This document shows positions 8,632 through 19,439 of a stretch of 64,000 nt of DNA, piece after piece (the stretch's first letter is position 1; the number at the start of each line of letters is the position of its first letter). The position numbers were made by a program, and so were the translations under genes. The notes under the pieces are model-generated. The model worked only from the letters and a program-made list of their open reading frames with translations, made no database searches and was not told the origin of the DNA. The stretch comes from Anaerolineae bacterium (lineage in GTDB: Bacteria; Chloroflexota; Anaerolineae; 4572-78; J111): contig JAKLJP010000001.1 in assembly GCA_023151115.1 (NCBI GenBank), forward strand, positions 397,339 through 461,338, given 5' to 3'.

Positions 8632-8829
8632 CTATTAACTCGGAGTTAGTTGGTCTATTCTGGGGGTAATGCCTCGTTATAGGGCAGGACCGTTCGATGC
8701 ATGCTCAAACTCCCCAAACGGCAATCTTTTTGGTTAGTCTATTGAATATCTTGTAAGCAGGGAAGGTGAGGAAGTGACTGTAGTTGAGCAAGTGTCTGCT
8801 ACCTTCTAACCTCCTGGTGGATAGCGCCC

Positions 8830-10242
8830 ATGTTGCCAGATCGTATCGTCTTACAAGAGTTTTTCACCATAAATCGGCCTGTGCTTTTCTTTGTGTCTGG
8901 CCTAATTTTCTTCATGCTGGGGCTGGCCATCACTCTTCGCTCGCGACGACATAGCCGACTAGTTCTGGGACGGAGCCTGCACTGGTTTGCTCTTTTTGGC
9001 TTCCTCCTGGGTCTGTCTGAGTGGGGCGGTGTCTTTATCCCTATTCAAGCGACCTACCTGCCACCTCACCTCGTCAACCTCTTCAGAGTGGTTCAACTGG
9101 GGCTGCTGGTCCTCTCCTTGGCCTGTCTGTTCCAATATGGCATTGATCTGTTGCGACCCCTGCCGCCTGCCTGGACCTGGTTGCGCTGGTTGCCGGTGAC
9201 GTTGCTGTTCCTATGGTCACTAACCGTGGTGACCGGGCTGATCGTGACCCCCCTTACGCTCGTCGAGGGACTAAAGCATGCCGAGATCTGGGGCAGATAT
9301 CTGTTCGGCTGGCCTGGCGCCCTCCTGGTCGCTTATAGCTTACGGCGTCGCACCTTCCGGCTTATCGCGCCCCTGGGCGAAACCCGGACCCTACGGACCC
9401 TCCGGTTGGTGGGGCTGGCTTTGATCGGTTTTGCACTTATGGGTGGGTTGGTGGTTCCTCCCGCTCCATTTCCCCCGGCTAACTGGCTCAACACGGCTTT
9501 ATTCGAGACCTGGCTGGGCATCCCAGCCCAGGTTTTCCGCAGCCTCTTGGGGTTGATAATGGTCGTTGCCCTCAGCCGCGCCCTGGAGATTTTTGAGCTG
9601 GAACTTGATAGCCGGTTAAACGCGTTGGAGGAAGCTCACATTCTGGCCACTGAGCGCGAACAAATTGGCCGGGAGCTGCACGACCGAACTCTCCAGATGG
9701 CTTACGCCGCTGGCTTAATGGTAGATGCGGCCCGCCACGCCCTGCATCGCTGGGAAGATGAAGCGGTACATAACAGCCTGGATCAAGCTGAGCAGATTCT
9801 GGGCCGGGCTGTAACCGACATCCGCCAGTATATTACCAACTTGCAGACTCAGCCGACTGCTTTAAGCTTGGCTAATGGGTTAGCTCAATTGATCCACGAG
9901 AGTAGGCTAACCCCCATCGCCGAGGTGGAGATTGATTTGCCCGAGGATCGGCCGCTGGCCCCTCGCCAGATGAGCCATCTTCTAGCCATTGCCAGGGAAG
10001 CCCTGATCAACGTGGCCCATCACGCGCGGGCTGAGTGTGTCAAACTTGCCGTCCAGATGCGGGCAGATTATCTTTGCTTGAGTGTGAGCGACGATGGCGC
10101 TGGCTTTCCCCCGGATTATATGGTCGGTTACGGCCTGCGCAATATGCAAGAGCGAGCGCGGCTATTAGGCGGAAAATTGATCATCAAGAGTCGGCCAGGT
10201 CAGGGCACCCATCTGGAATTGATCATTCCTTGCGACCTATAA
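8830..10242 (+). CDS. membrane sensor histidine kinase, NarX/DegS class (HisKA_3)
   Basis: 470 residues. The first half holds about seven hydrophobic segments (residues 15-250). A coiled linker leads to a HisKA_3 dimerisation box, EREQIGRELHDRTLQMAY, with the phospho-acceptor His near residue 281. The C-terminal HATPase domain has REALINVAHHARA (N box), SVSDDGAGFPP (G1), and GYGLRNMQERARLLGG (G2). Such kinases phosphorylate NarL-type response regulators, but none is adjacent. The divergent position to the benzoyl-CoA operon suggests a possible role in sensing redox state or aromatics, which is inference. Confidence 0.88.
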   Translation: MLPDRIVLQEFFTINRPVLFFVSGLIFFMLGLAITLRSRRHSRLVLGRSLHWFALFGFLLGLSEWGGVFIPIQATYLPPHLVNLFRVVQLGLLVLSLACLFQYGIDLLRPLPPAWTWLRWLPVTLLFLWSLTVVTGLIVTPLTLVEGLKHAEIWGRYLFGWPGALLVAYSLRRRTFRLIAPLGETRTLRTLRLVGLALIGFALMGGLVVPPAPFPPANWLNTALFETWLGIPAQVFRSLLGLIMVVALSRALEIFELELDSRLNALEEAHILATEREQIGRELHDRTLQMAYAAGLMVDAARHALHRWEDEAVHNSLDQAEQILGRAVTDIRQYITNLQTQPTALSLANGLAQLIHESRLTPIAEVEIDLPEDRPLAPRQMSHLLAIAREALINVAHHARAECVKLAVQMRADYLCLSVSDDGAGFPPDYMVGYGLRNMQERARLLGGKLIIKSRPGQGTHLELIIPCDL

Positions 10243-10295
10243 AAAGCTCCACAACACCAAATTTTTATAGATTTGTCACGTAGGGTTGACCTGAT

Positions 10296-13200
10296 TTAAG
10301 GCAATTTGACGCCCCGATGTCCTGAGATCCTCAAGACGCTTCTAACCTTTTGGGTCAGATTATTAACCGTAAAGGGTTTTTGCAGAAAGTTTACGCCCTC
10401 ATCCAACACGCCATGATGGACAATGGCGTTATCCGTATAACCCGACATATACAAGACCTTGATGCTAGGATAAATGGCCGCCACTTGGTGATACAGCGCT
10501 TTACCGTTCATGCCGGGCATAATGACATCGGTCAGCAGCAGGTGAATGGTTCCTTTATGTTCGGTGGCCAGTTGCAGGGCCTCGCTGGGGCCTTGGGCCT
10601 CGATAACCGAATAGCCGTGGGCGGCCAGGGTCTCGCACACCAACTGACGCACCATCTCTTCATCTTCTACCACCAGAATGGTTTCTATTCCGTCTATAAA
10701 GGCGGGTTCTGATGCGGCTGTAACAAGATTGTGGCCAGGATTTTCTGCTTTGGGTAGATAGATTTTGAAGGTGGCCCCATGGTCCGGTTCGCTGTAGACC
10801 CAGATACTGCCGCCATGCTGTTGGATAATGCCAAAGACGGTGGCCAGGCCCAAGCCCGTCCCTTTACTCTCTTCTTTGGTGGTAAAAAAGGGTTCAAAAA
10901 TGCGTTCCTTTGTAGCGGCGTCCATGCCGTGCCCGGTATCGCTGACCGATAGCATGGCAAAATAGCCAGGGATTTGCAACCCTGCGTATTTCTTCACATA
11001 TTCTTCGTCCAGGTAAACGTTGGCTGTTTCTATGGTTAATTTGCCGCCCGTGGGCATAGCGTCGCGGGCATTGATGACCAAGTTTAGCAGCACCTGCTCA
11101 AGTTGTCCTTTGTCGGCCTTAACTTGATAAAGAGCTGGCTCCAAAAATATTTCTAACTCAATATCTTCCCCAATCAGCCGCCGAATCATCTCGCTGAAGT
11201 CCAGAATGACCGCATTAAGGCCTAAGACCCGCATTTCCAGCACTTGCTGGCGGCTAAAGGCCAAAATCTGGCGAACCAGACCTGCGGCCCGGTCGGCCGC
11301 TTTTCTTATTCGCATTAAATCGGCGTAGAGATCGTCATCCGGGGGCAGTTTTAGTAGACCCAATTCGGCATAGCCGATGATAGGCAGCAGGATGTTGTTG
11401 AAATCGTGGGCAATGCCCCCGGCCAAGCGGCCAATAGCCTCCATCTTTTGGGCCTGCAGCAAGCGAGCTTCCAGTTGTTTACGTTCGGTGATATTTCTCT
11501 GAATAGCCAGAAAGCCGGCGATGCGGCCGCGGTCATCCAGAAAAGGGCTAACCGTCTCTTCGATGAAGATTAAGCGGCCGTCCTTTGATTTGTTGATAAC
11601 CTCGCCGCGAAACAACTCACCGCGCAATATTGTTTCCCAAAACTGCTCATAAACTTCCTGGCTCTGTCGGCCACTCTTCAAGATGCGCGGCGTTACTTTA
11701 CCAACCACCTCTTCCTGGCCGTACCCGTACAAAGCGGTGAATTGCGCATTGATCGAAGTGATAAGGCCCTCTTTATCGGTCATAAAGACAATATCGCCGG
11801 AAGCATTGACCGCCACAGAAAGGTCTTGCAGCAATTTTTCAGCCTGCTTACCTTCGGTGATGTCTTCAAGAAAGCCCTGGATAAATTCCGGGTTCCCCTC
11901 CCGGTCGCGGATGAGCACGCTCGAATCGCGCACCCAAACTACGCGGCCGTCGCGGGCAATCAGGCGGTATTCTGCCATGGCCCGGCCCTGTTCCAATGTC
12001 TCCTGGATGGTGCGGACGGCGCGTTGGTAGTCCTGCGGGTCAATCTGTTTATGCCATAAGGTCGGGTTTTCTGTGTAGACGGAGGGTGGGTAACCAAGCA
12101 AGGTTTCGATTTGCGGGCTGATGTAGTAGCAACTGCCGTTTTCGTCGGCCTTATCCACGTACACTACGGCCGGGGTATTCTCCACCAGGGCGCGGTACTT
12201 GGCTTCTGCCTGTCGTATGGATTCTTCTGCCTGTTTGCGTTGAAACGCTGTTCCCAACTGCGCGGCAACGGCGGAGACAAGGGTCATCATCCTCCGGTCT
12301 TCTGGCCACGTTCCTTGCAGGAAAAAGCCCATCACGGCTACAACGGTATTGTTGGCCAAAATAGGGATACCTATAGCTGACTTGATCCCGGCCTCTTTGG
12401 CCGAAAGGGCGCGTAGAAAATTGGCGTCTGTGGTTACGTCAGGAACCCACATCGGGCTCCCCAACGTCCAAACTCGACCGGGGAGTCCGATGCCAAACGC
12501 AACCACAAAACCCTCGCTGATACGGCGAAAACTTTCCACTTCCCCGACTCTACAGTAGTAAGGTGAAGCAAGTTCAAGGCGGTCGCCGGCAGGCGAAGGA
12601 AGCCATGCTTCACCATAGTCCCACTCTGTGGCTTCACATACCATCGTCAGAGCGAGAGTCAGGGCGGAGTCAAAGGTTTCGGCTTCGGCCAAAACTTTGG
12701 TCAAGGTCAGCAACAGCCGGTTTTCCTCTTCCGACCGCTTGCGCTCGGTAATATCAATCCCCATGCCAAGCAGGCAGGGTTTTCCATCCAGCAGAAACAA
12801 CGTTCCGGTGAAAAAGTAAGGGGTTGGGGTTTGGTCTTTGGAGATAAAGGTGGCCTCGGCCGTGGCCTGGCCGGTTAAGAACACCTGCCCGATTCGCTCT
12901 GCAATAAGACTTTTGTCCGGCTCCCTAAAGAAATCCAGGGGCGACATGCGGGCAATTTCCTGGCTGGAGTAGCCGGAGACGGTTTCAAAGTTTTTGTTCC
13001 AGCGGATAAACTTGCTCTGTTCATCAAAAAGATAGAAAATACCTGGCAGGCTGTCAATGAGAGTATGGTTGAAATCTTTTTCCTGCCGCAGGGCGTCTTC
13101 CACCTGCTTGCGCTCGGTGATGTCGCGGTAATTGACCACCACCGCCTGTACGTTGGGGTCGGCCAGCAGGTTGGCCCCGGTCACTTCCAGCCAACGCCAA

Positions 13201-14798
13201 CTGCCATCCTTGCGGCGCGAGCGTAACTGGATGCTCACGTCCGCCCCTGGTTCTTGGATCAGGCCGGCAAAAAGACGTCTGATATGATCAAGGTCGTCGG
13301 GGTGGATTAAATCGAGTCCGCTCCGGCCAATTCGTTCCTCGGCGGAATAGCCCGTGAGGCGCAGGCCCGAGGGGCTTTGGTAAATAATATCGCCGGTGGC
13401 ATTCAGCAAGACGATGACGTCCATGCTTTTTTCAATCAAGGTCCGAAAGCGCTGCTGGCTGGCAACTATCTTTTCCTCGGCCTGCCTGCGTGCGGTAATT
13501 TCGGCGGCCATACGCTCCAGGCTCTGGGTTAATTGGACGGCCATCGTATTGAAGGACTGTGATAGCTCGTTAATCTCTTTAATATGGTCAAAACGCAGCG
13601 GCTGCGTCCATGCCCCCCCGGCCAGCAATTTGGCGGCATGGTTCAGGTTCAACAGGGGTTGCGACACCCACCGAGCGGTGATGATGCCGGCCGTAAGAAC
13701 CGCCGCCAGCACGATTACAATGAGCCAAACGGTGTTGCGGTTATTGGCATGTAGAGGGGCCATAAAATCGGCTTCAGGAATGAGCACCACCACCAACCAG
13801 TCCAGGTTTGGCTCCCGGTAAAAGGGGATAACCTGGGCCAGATAGCGGCGGCCGTTTAGCTCAAAGGTAAAGTTCTGCCGGCTTTTGATGGCTGCCAGGT
13901 TGCCGAATTGGACCGCTAGTTGAGCTGCGCCTTGTTGAATCAGGGGCGCGTTGCTGGCGGCAGCCAAAAAACGTTGGGATGATTGGCTCTTTTCGGCAAC
14001 GGTCAAGAGAGAGTCGCCGGTTGAAGCGGCTACCAGTAGGCCGGAACGTTCCACAATAAAGATCTCTCCGCCTTTATCGGCGGTTAAACTTTGCAAAAAG
14101 GCGTTGAGATGGGAGAGGAAGATGTCGCTGGAGACCACGCCCAGCAATTCCCCATAGGTATCATAAACCGGGCGGCTGGCGGCCAGGGCCAGATCCTGCC
14201 CGGTAGCCAGAATGTAAATATCGCTCCAGGCGGGTTGGCCGCTTGCCAGGGCGCGGGCGTACCAGGGGTGGGCACGCGCGTCGAAATCGGGGATGGTGGT
14301 TAACAGGTTGGCCCGGTTACCCCGTTCATCGGCGGCGTATTTTCTAAAGGGGCCGGCGGCAAAGCCATCGGTGGCAGCGATATACAAAAGGCCGCCAGCG
14401 CCCTCACGCCCGGCGTCTACCAGACCGCCTTGCGGGTTGCCAAAATAAATACTGCTGACGTTCTCAAAAAGCTGAAGCTGCTGCCAGAAGTAACGCTCCA
14501 AAGCGGCGGAGTCGCCGGGGTTTATCAGCCCATCTTGGATAGCATTGGCGTTAATCTGGTTGAGCAGGTGGAGTGTTTCCAAAAAGGTTTCCAGTTCCTG
14601 CTTGACTTGGACGGCAATTTCGCGCTGTAGCTGGGTGGTTACTTCATTAACAGCCTGCTGCCCGTTACGAAAGGAGAGATAGCCGGTTGAGCCAACGGCC
14701 AGAGCTGTTAGCAATGCAAAGGGCACAAGCAGGACAATAAGCAAAGGGACATTCTTAAATTTGAATGGAAAGTTGTCTTTAAGGTGAGCCGGAAGCAT
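10296..14798 (-). CDS. hybrid sensor histidine kinase: Cache, HAMP, four PAS, GAF, HisKA, HATPase, receiver
   Basis: 1500 residues. A transmembrane helix (about 18-38) is followed by an extracytoplasmic double-Cache region (about 40-345) and a second helix (about 355-377). Then come HAMP, two PAS domains, a GAF domain (about 700-870), two more PAS domains, HisKA with [17 protein letters not shown] (about 1145), HATPase with [19 protein letters not shown] and [12 protein letters not shown], and a C-terminal receiver with [13 protein letters not shown] and the switch lysine in FLQKPF. It is convergent with the upstream kinase gene, with only 53 bp between the stops. No partner output regulator is adjacent and the ligand is unknown. 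Confidence 0.9.
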   Translation of the reverse strand: MLPAHLKDNFPFKFKNVPLLIVLLVPFALLTALAVGSTGYLSFRNGQQAVNEVTTQLQREIAVQVKQELETFLETLHLLNQINANAIQDGLINPGDSAALERYFWQQLQLFENVSSIYFGNPQGGLVDAGREGAGGLLYIAATDGFAAGPFRKYAADERGNRANLLTTIPDFDARAHPWYARALASGQPAWSDIYILATGQDLALAASRPVYDTYGELLGVVSSDIFLSHLNAFLQSLTADKGGEIFIVERSGLLVAASTGDSLLTVAEKSQSSQRFLAAASNAPLIQQGAAQLAVQFGNLAAIKSRQNFTFELNGRRYLAQVIPFYREPNLDWLVVVLIPEADFMAPLHANNRNTVWLIVIVLAAVLTAGIITARWVSQPLLNLNHAAKLLAGGAWTQPLRFDHIKEINELSQSFNTMAVQLTQSLERMAAEITARRQAEEKIVASQQRFRTLIEKSMDVIVLLNATGDIIYQSPSGLRLTGYSAEERIGRSGLDLIHPDDLDHIRRLFAGLIQEPGADVSIQLRSRRKDGSWRWLEVTGANLLADPNVQAVVVNYRDITERKQVEDALRQEKDFNHTLIDSLPGIFYLFDEQSKFIRWNKNFETVSGYSSQEIARMSPLDFFREPDKSLIAERIGQVFLTGQATAEATFISKDQTPTPYFFTGTLFLLDGKPCLLGMGIDITERKRSEEENRLLLTLTKVLAEAETFDSALTLALTMVCEATEWDYGEAWLPSPAGDRLELASPYYCRVGEVESFRRISEGFVVAFGIGLPGRVWTLGSPMWVPDVTTDANFLRALSAKEAGIKSAIGIPILANNTVVAVMGFFLQGTWPEDRRMMTLVSAVAAQLGTAFQRKQAEESIRQAEAKYRALVENTPAVVYVDKADENGSCYYISPQIETLLGYPPSVYTENPTLWHKQIDPQDYQRAVRTIQETLEQGRAMAEYRLIARDGRVVWVRDSSVLIRDREGNPEFIQGFLEDITEGKQAEKLLQDLSVAVNASGDIVFMTDKEGLITSINAQFTALYGYGQEEVVGKVTPRILKSGRQSQEVYEQFWETILRGELFRGEVINKSKDGRLIFIEETVSPFLDDRGRIAGFLAIQRNITERKQLEARLLQAQKMEAIGRLAGGIAHDFNNILLPIIGYAELGLLKLPPDDDLYADLMRIRKAADRAAGLVRQILAFSRQQVLEMRVLGLNAVILDFSEMIRRLIGEDIELEIFLEPALYQVKADKGQLEQVLLNLVINARDAMPTGGKLTIETANVYLDEEYVKKYAGLQIPGYFAMLSVSDTGHGMDAATKERIFEPFFTTKEESKGTGLGLATVFGIIQQHGGSIWVYSEPDHGATFKIYLPKAENPGHNLVTAASEPAFIDGIETILVVEDEEMVRQLVCETLAAHGYSVIEAQGPSEALQLATEHKGTIHLLLTDVIMPGMNGKALYHQVAAIYPSIKVLYMSGYTDNAIVHHGVLDEGVNFLQKPFTVNNLTQKVRSVLRISGHRGVKLP

Positions 14799-14987
14799 AA
14801 TAGCTTATTATATCATAACCGGCGCATAATTTTGGATTATCAGGAAGATATTTTGCGGGACGGGAAATCACGATTATTCATCTTGGTGCTGAAGAACCTG
14901 TGGTGATGATGTAGCCATTGTGGGTTTACTGACCACCCTCGGTCGAACGAATTAGTTGTTTGAGAAGGGGAACCCAATATTCCGAGG

Positions 14988-16094
14988 ATGGGGTATATTA
15001 AATTGGGTCAAATGAACCAACTCTTTAACTTCCACCTTCAAACGTCAAACAAGCTTCTGAGCCGGTGGTTATTTAGCTTATGCTTTTTGATTGCTCTGAT
15101 GGTAATTCTGGGTGGTTTTGTGCGCTTGACCCGTTCAGGACTTTCGATTGTGGAATGGCAGGTTATCACCGGGGTGGTACCGCCCCTTAGCGAAGCGGCC
15201 TGGCAGGCAGCCTTCGTCAAGTACCAACAAACGCCTGAGTATCGCCATATCAATCACACCATGACTCTCCCGGAGTACAAGTTCATCTACTACGTTGAAT
15301 ATTCCCATCGTCTGCTGGGCCGATTGACCGGGTTGATGCTGGTCATTCCCCTCACTATTTTTCTTATCGGCAAAACCATCTCCCGTCGAGAAGGTCCGCT
15401 TTATCTGGGCCTGGGCTTGCTCTTTGCCTTGCAGGGAGTGATGGGTTGGTATATGGTCAAGAGTGGCCTCGTTGACCAACCTGCGGTCAGTCATTATCGC
15501 CTAACGGCTCACTTGCTGCTGGCCTTGCTTTTATTTGGTCTCTGCTTCTGGCTCGCTTTGAGCAAGGCCAGCCAAATTTTGACCTTAAACCAAATGCCCG
15601 GACGCCCCACGATTTTCAAGCTGTCACTGGGTTTGGCGGTGGTCTTGGTTATTCAGATCACCTACGGTGGCTTAATGGCTGGTTTGAAAGCCGGCTATAT
15701 CTCAGACACATTTCCATTGATGTTTGGTTATCTGGTTCCGCCGGGCCTGCTGTCATCCTTTTACCCCTGGCCGGCAAACCTGGTAGCTAACCCGGTCACA
15801 GTTCATTTTGTGCATCGCTGGCTGGCCTTCATGGTTTTAGCCCTGGCCGGCTTTCTTTTTTATCAGGTCAGAAACAGGAGGTATGGCCGTAGATTACAAT
15901 TGACCGTCCTGACCTTTTTGGCACTGGGTGCGGTGCAGATACTATTGGGTCTGGGGGTGATTACCTGGCACGTCCCCCTGGCTCTGGCCTTAGCCCATCA
16001 GGCGGTGGCGCTGGGCTTATTTGCGCTGGCCTTACTTATCAGTTACCTGTCACGCTTGTCTCAGCTAAAAATTCTAAAAACGGCAGACCCGTGA
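14988..16094 (+). CDS. ctaA: heme A synthase, COX15/CtaA family
   Basis: Up to 368 residues with eight predicted membrane helices. Signatures include LGGFVRLTRSGLSIVEWQ in the first helix/loop, the paired-histidine segments YYVEYSHRLLGR, HYRLTAHLLL, VHFVHRWLA and ALAHQAVALG, and a substrate loop with PLSEAAWQAAFVKYQQTPEY. It is closer to the proteobacterial/mitochondrial COX15 form than to short CtaA. It converts heme O to heme A for aa3-type oxidases, implying that the organism can also respire oxygen. The start may instead be ATG 15012. Confidence 0.9.
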   Translation: MGYIKLGQMNQLFNFHLQTSNKLLSRWLFSLCFLIALMVILGGFVRLTRSGLSIVEWQVITGVVPPLSEAAWQAAFVKYQQTPEYRHINHTMTLPEYKFIYYVEYSHRLLGRLTGLMLVIPLTIFLIGKTISRREGPLYLGLGLLFALQGVMGWYMVKSGLVDQPAVSHYRLTAHLLLALLLFGLCFWLALSKASQILTLNQMPGRPTIFKLSLGLAVVLVIQITYGGLMAGLKAGYISDTFPLMFGYLVPPGLLSSFYPWPANLVANPVTVHFVHRWLAFMVLALAGFLFYQVRNRRYGRRLQLTVLTFLALGAVQILLGLGVITWHVPLALALAHQAVALGLFALALLISYLSRLSQLKILKTADP

Positions 16095-16118
16095 TGGTAA
16101 TTTTAGGCGGTTTTGCCC

Positions 16119-16553
16119 TTACTTTCGCCGCTGATAACCGATGACCAACAGCGATACTGTTGCTACGGCTGCCACCACGTGCAAAAATGCGGCTACGGTA
16201 CTGGCCAGGATAGTTTTGTAAGGAACGGGCACAGCATAGTCCGGGATGAAGCTGATCAGCAGCACGACGACAGAAATGATGATAAAGACACGAACCGGCC
16301 GAGCCGTATGCCCGTCCAACCAGGCAAAAAGGGCTGTCGCCACAACGGTTGGGACAAGCGTAAAAATAGCCGAACGGAAATAGTTATCCAGCGGGGCAAA
16401 CAGGGCAATCTCCGGCCAAATAGAAATAGATAGGGCTTGCACCACCAGGACGGCTATGATACTGGCTGCGGCTGCCAGAAAGCCTCTTTTCACCCAATCG
16501 CTGCTTGTCATAGCCTCATGGGGGCGAACATTAATGTTAGCTTGATTTCTCAT
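16119..16553 (-). CDS. four-helix membrane protein (DUF6069-like)
   Basis: 144 residues with four hydrophobic helices (about 22-42, 60-80, 88-108, 118-138). It starts at ATG 16553 with AGGAGA upstream. The spacing and the motif LFAWLDGHTARP between helices 2 and 3 resemble the DUF6069 family of unknown function. It is convergent with ctaA. Confidence 0.65.
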   Translation of the reverse strand: MRNQANINVRPHEAMTSSDWVKRGFLAAAASIIAVLVVQALSISIWPEIALFAPLDNYFRSAIFTLVPTVVATALFAWLDGHTARPVRVFIIISVVVLLISFIPDYAVPVPYKTILASTVAAFLHVVAAVATVSLLVIGYQRRK

Positions 16554-16630
16554 AGAACTTTCTCCTGTGGTATGGGTGATGATTACTCACACTACAATAT
16601 GCCTCAGATGAGCAGCCGGAAAAACTCACC

Positions 16631-17587
16631 TCAACTGGGAACCTCAAGGAATGACTCGCGGACAAGGCAAACTCTCTCGCCCTCTCTTTTAACCCCACCA
16701 GCAAGCAGCCACAGGGCGATAAGACCGAGAAAGGCCTGGGTGCTGAGCTGCGGCGCATAGCTGCCAGCAGCGAGCAACAGGATGACCCAACCGGCCGGCT
16801 CCTTCCGGCGCAGCGCTGCGGCCGCCGTCACGCCGGCTAACCAGAGACTCAGGGTGTACAGCGGCCAGGGCAGGTAGAGGGTCAGGCCGGTAGACCAGAC
16901 CGCCAGGGTTCCGGTCAGGGCCGGGTTGGCCAGGTATAGCCCGGTGAAGGCCACGGCTGGTCCGGCGGCCATAAACATCTCCCGGCGCGACGCCCCTCGC
17001 CCGTAGGCATACCATAAGCTCCCCGCGCTAGCAACCACCAGTAGTTCCCCCAGGTTAAAGAGGGTTTCAGTTAAGGGCGGCGGGCCAGACCAGCCCCAGG
17101 CAGTGTACCAGGCGGGCAGGAGTTGGTACAAGCGCCCCAGCAGCAGGGCCAGAGCCGGGAGCAGCAGCCCGATGTGCCGGCTCCGGGCGGCGATAATAAC
17201 CACAGCGACTACCCCCAACCCCAGGTTAGCGACCATCCCCCAGCCGGCCGGCGCGACCCACAGAAACATCAGGCTGAAGCCGACCTGGCTCAGCAAGATG
17301 AGCGATAGTCCAACTCCCAGGACAGACCTGGTCGCTGTGTCCGGGGAAAAGCTGTCAGACTGATGGCCAGTTTGCCATTCGCGCCAGGCTATCCAGCCCA
17401 GCATGCCCAGTCCCAGCAGGCCGGTCAGGGTGGTCGCCAGTTGCCCGGCCAGGATGAGCGCCTCATAAAGTACCAGCACTGGCGGCGGCTTGGGTATGAA
17501 GATGGCGGCGCGGGTCAAGGTCCGGGCGATCAGCCAATCGGCTACGGCGGCCAGGGCCAGCCAGCGCAGCAGTCCGTCTCCTCTCAT
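16631..17587 (-). CDS. polytopic membrane protein at the end of the Nxr-like operon
   Basis: 318 residues from ATG 17587, which overlaps the TGA of the upstream gamma-subunit gene (ATGA), so the two are translationally coupled; reading further upstream gives a frame-shadow of the neighbour. About nine hydrophobic helices are seen, with few histidines, so it is unlikely to be a di-heme NarI-type subunit. It could be a membrane anchor or quinone-facing partner of the molybdoenzyme. I do not recognise the family. Confidence 0.7.
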   Translation of the reverse strand: MRGDGLLRWLALAAVADWLIARTLTRAAIFIPKPPPVLVLYEALILAGQLATTLTGLLGLGMLGWIAWREWQTGHQSDSFSPDTATRSVLGVGLSLILLSQVGFSLMFLWVAPAGWGMVANLGLGVVAVVIIAARSRHIGLLLPALALLLGRLYQLLPAWYTAWGWSGPPPLTETLFNLGELLVVASAGSLWYAYGRGASRREMFMAAGPAVAFTGLYLANPALTGTLAVWSTGLTLYLPWPLYTLSLWLAGVTAAAALRRKEPAGWVILLLAAGSYAPQLSTQAFLGLIALWLLAGGVKREGERVCLVRESFLEVPS

Positions 17588-18651
17588 TGCTGCTCTGATA
17601 GTTTTGAAAGCAGGATCAGCACCAGTAACAGAACCAGGCTGCCGACAACGATGCTGATGAGACTCAAAGTCATGATCTGGGTGACCGGGAGCGTACTGCC
17701 CGTTGCGGCCGCGGCAGCCGGAGCGGCGCTGGCCGCGGGTGCCTGGGTGCCTGGAGCAGCGGCCCCGCCCAATTGCAACGAGACCCACTGCGAGGTAGAT
17801 TTCTGCCCGTTGCGCTCGCCATTGGCCCCATCCCAGGCGGCAAAGGCAATCGAGTAGACCTGATTGGCGGTAAAACTGACGTCCTCGGCTTCGGTTGAGG
17901 TTAGATCGCGGCTAAAGATGACCCGCCATTTGCCATCGGCCCAGGCTCCGTAGCCCTGCACATTTTGGCCGCCCGCCCCCTGGCTGGTCAGCGTCCCAAA
18001 ACCCCCGGCGATCAGGTCTTCCACCGGCGACTCATGGCCGGTGCTGGCAAACAAATTATCCGCGGCCATGGCCGGGACGTAGTTTACATCGGTGTAATCG
18101 CCGGGGCCGGCGGCGATGCCTTTGTCCGGTTCGGCAAAGGCGTAGTAGTCGGCGTACATATTGGGGTAGGCAGTCTCCAAATCTTGGCGCGTGTCCAGAT
18201 CGGCCTGCCAATCGGCCTTCCAGTGCCAGATGTTCACGTCTCCACCCAACTGGCCCATACAGTAGAAGGGCGGACCTTCGGCCAGGGGGAACTGCACGGC
18301 CACGGCGTCCCGAAAATCCTGCACCCGGACCATGCTGTCGTTTTGGGTTTCGTCGGCCCACTCAACCAGCAAAGCCAACTGCCGGTCGTTGTGCAGCGCC
18401 CGGGTGGTCAGCACCTTGATCCTGGTTTCCGGTAGCATGGGCCGGGCCACGACCTGGGCGCTCAGGGGCACTTCGATGGCTGTGGCCTGCTGCCAGAGGG
18501 GGGAGTCCAGGTCGGTGGTTGGCAGCTCTTCCGCCACCCGCGCCGCCATCACGGTGACCCCTTGCGAACTGGCCAGGGGAATCTTAAAAAAAGTGAGCGC
18601 CGCAGCCAGGATAAAAATGAAAGCAACAAAGACTCTGTAGGATGTGATCAT
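17584..18651 (-). CDS. heme b gamma subunit, ethylbenzene dehydrogenase-like domain with C-terminal membrane anchor
   Basis: 355 residues: N-terminal signal peptide (about 1-30), an EB_dh-type beta-rich domain (about 35-290), an Ala/Pro-rich linker, and a C-terminal helix (about 328-350). LDSPLWQQA and LALLVEWADETQ are typical of gamma subunits of type II DMSO reductases (EbdC, DdhC, and Nxr-associated proteins). FYCMGQLGG may supply the Met heme ligand. It probably carries electrons between the beta subunit and the membrane on the outer face. Confidence 0.82.
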   Translation of the reverse strand: MITSYRVFVAFIFILAAALTFFKIPLASSQGVTVMAARVAEELPTTDLDSPLWQQATAIEVPLSAQVVARPMLPETRIKVLTTRALHNDRQLALLVEWADETQNDSMVRVQDFRDAVAVQFPLAEGPPFYCMGQLGGDVNIWHWKADWQADLDTRQDLETAYPNMYADYYAFAEPDKGIAAGPGDYTDVNYVPAMAADNLFASTGHESPVEDLIAGGFGTLTSQGAGGQNVQGYGAWADGKWRVIFSRDLTSTEAEDVSFTANQVYSIAFAAWDGANGERNGQKSTSQWVSLQLGGAAAPGTQAPAASAAPAAAAATGSTLPVTQIMTLSLISIVVGSLVLLLVLILLSKLSEQQ

Positions 18652-18683
18652 TCAATGCCTCCAATCCCAATAGGGGGTCAATC

Positions 18684-19367
18684 TTACCGGCTTAACTCGG
18701 CGGCGGGGCAGCTTGAGCAGGAGAAATCCGGGTCAAAGGGGGTATGCTGCATCTGGCCGACCGGCTGCTCCTCAAGTTCCACTCCCAGGCGGGCGGCGTC
18801 GGCCTTGACAAAGGCCACTGCAAAGCGGCCCAAAGCCAGGTACGCGCCCTCCGGGGCATTCAGGGCCAGGCTGTGGGCAAACAGGCCCAGCCAGCGCCCC
18901 AGGTGATCCTGTAAAAATTTACGCTGGGCCTCCTGACAAATTTCGGCCTGCTCAACCAGCTCCTGCCCCACTGCATAAGCCTCTTTGAGCGCCAAAACCT
19001 GCATAAACTCCAACTCCACAGCCAGGTGATCCGGCCGCTCACGTACCGCGCCGCCAACCTCAAAGCCAAAGGCGCGGTAAAAGCCGCTCAGATCGGCCAG
19101 CTCCTGGCTCTGGCGAAACTCATGGGGCAGCCCGTACTCGGTCTCGTAGCAGAGCGAGCCGGTCAGCCCAAAGGTGCGGCGATAGGCGGTCTGCAGGGCG
19201 GACAGTTCGGTCTGTGCGACGAATGGGCCGGTCAGACCCATCTCCAGGCCGGCCACAATTTCGGCCAGCACCGGCGCATCGGTGGTCCAATTTTCCTGGG
19301 GATAGAGAAACGCCCCGGCCAGAAAGCTGTAAACCTGGGCGCGACAAATGATAGTGTTGATGTCCAT
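18684..19367 (-). CDS. TorD/NarJ-family assembly chaperone for the molybdoenzyme
   Basis: 227 residues from ATG 19367, with AGAGAGG before it; an upstream ATG would add 21 residues that read like intergenic repeat. It is all-helical, with [12 protein letters not shown] near the start and the family-typical [28 protein letters not shown] region containing E-Y and D-x-x-[19 protein letters not shown] is the conserved TorD helix. It binds the Tat leader and inserts cofactor into the alpha subunit. The tail ends with a CSSCP motif. Confidence 0.83.
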   Translation of the reverse strand: MDINTIICRAQVYSFLAGAFLYPQENWTTDAPVLAEIVAGLEMGLTGPFVAQTELSALQTAYRRTFGLTGSLCYETEYGLPHEFRQSQELADLSGFYRAFGFEVGGAVRERPDHLAVELEFMQVLALKEAYAVGQELVEQAEICQEAQRKFLQDHLGRWLGLFAHSLALNAPEGAYLALGRFAVAFVKADAARLGVELEEQPVGQMQHTPFDPDFSCSSCPAAELSR

Positions 19368-19380
19368 TGATGGAACCTCT

Positions 19381-19437
19381 CTGATGCGTGATACGTGATG
19401 CGTAGAGAGTCTACATCCCTCACGTTTCACGTTTCAC
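19381..19437. repeat. Intergenic word repeat (ACGTGATGCGT / CACGTTTCAC)
   Basis: TGATGCGTGATACGTGATGC words are followed by TCACGTTTCACGTTTCAC. The same words (GTGAAACGTGAAC, CGCATCTCACG) occur at 20757-20805 after the beta gene. These are small intergenic hairpin-forming repeats. Confidence 0.5.
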
Positions 19438-19439
19438 CC

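Larger units (their letters stand above)
8103..8829. other. 727-bp divergent intergenic region rich in TGTCA/TGACA boxes
   Basis: No convincing gene is seen between oah (minus) and the histidine kinase (plus). The stretch holds an oah leader hairpin, isolated TGTCACTT boxes (8250-8257), a 13-bp inverted repeat at 8276-8395, and two tandem palindromes at 8598-8631. It is the likely control region for both directions. Confidence 0.7.

Noticed and set aside
16631..17587. NarI-type di-heme cytochrome b
   Set aside because: Too few histidines in the helices to ligate two hemes.
17588..17788. Longer N-terminus for the membrane protein (start at 17788)
   Set aside because: The extra 67 residues are Arg/Gly-rich and lie within the upstream gamma-subunit gene; the ATGA overlap gives the better start.
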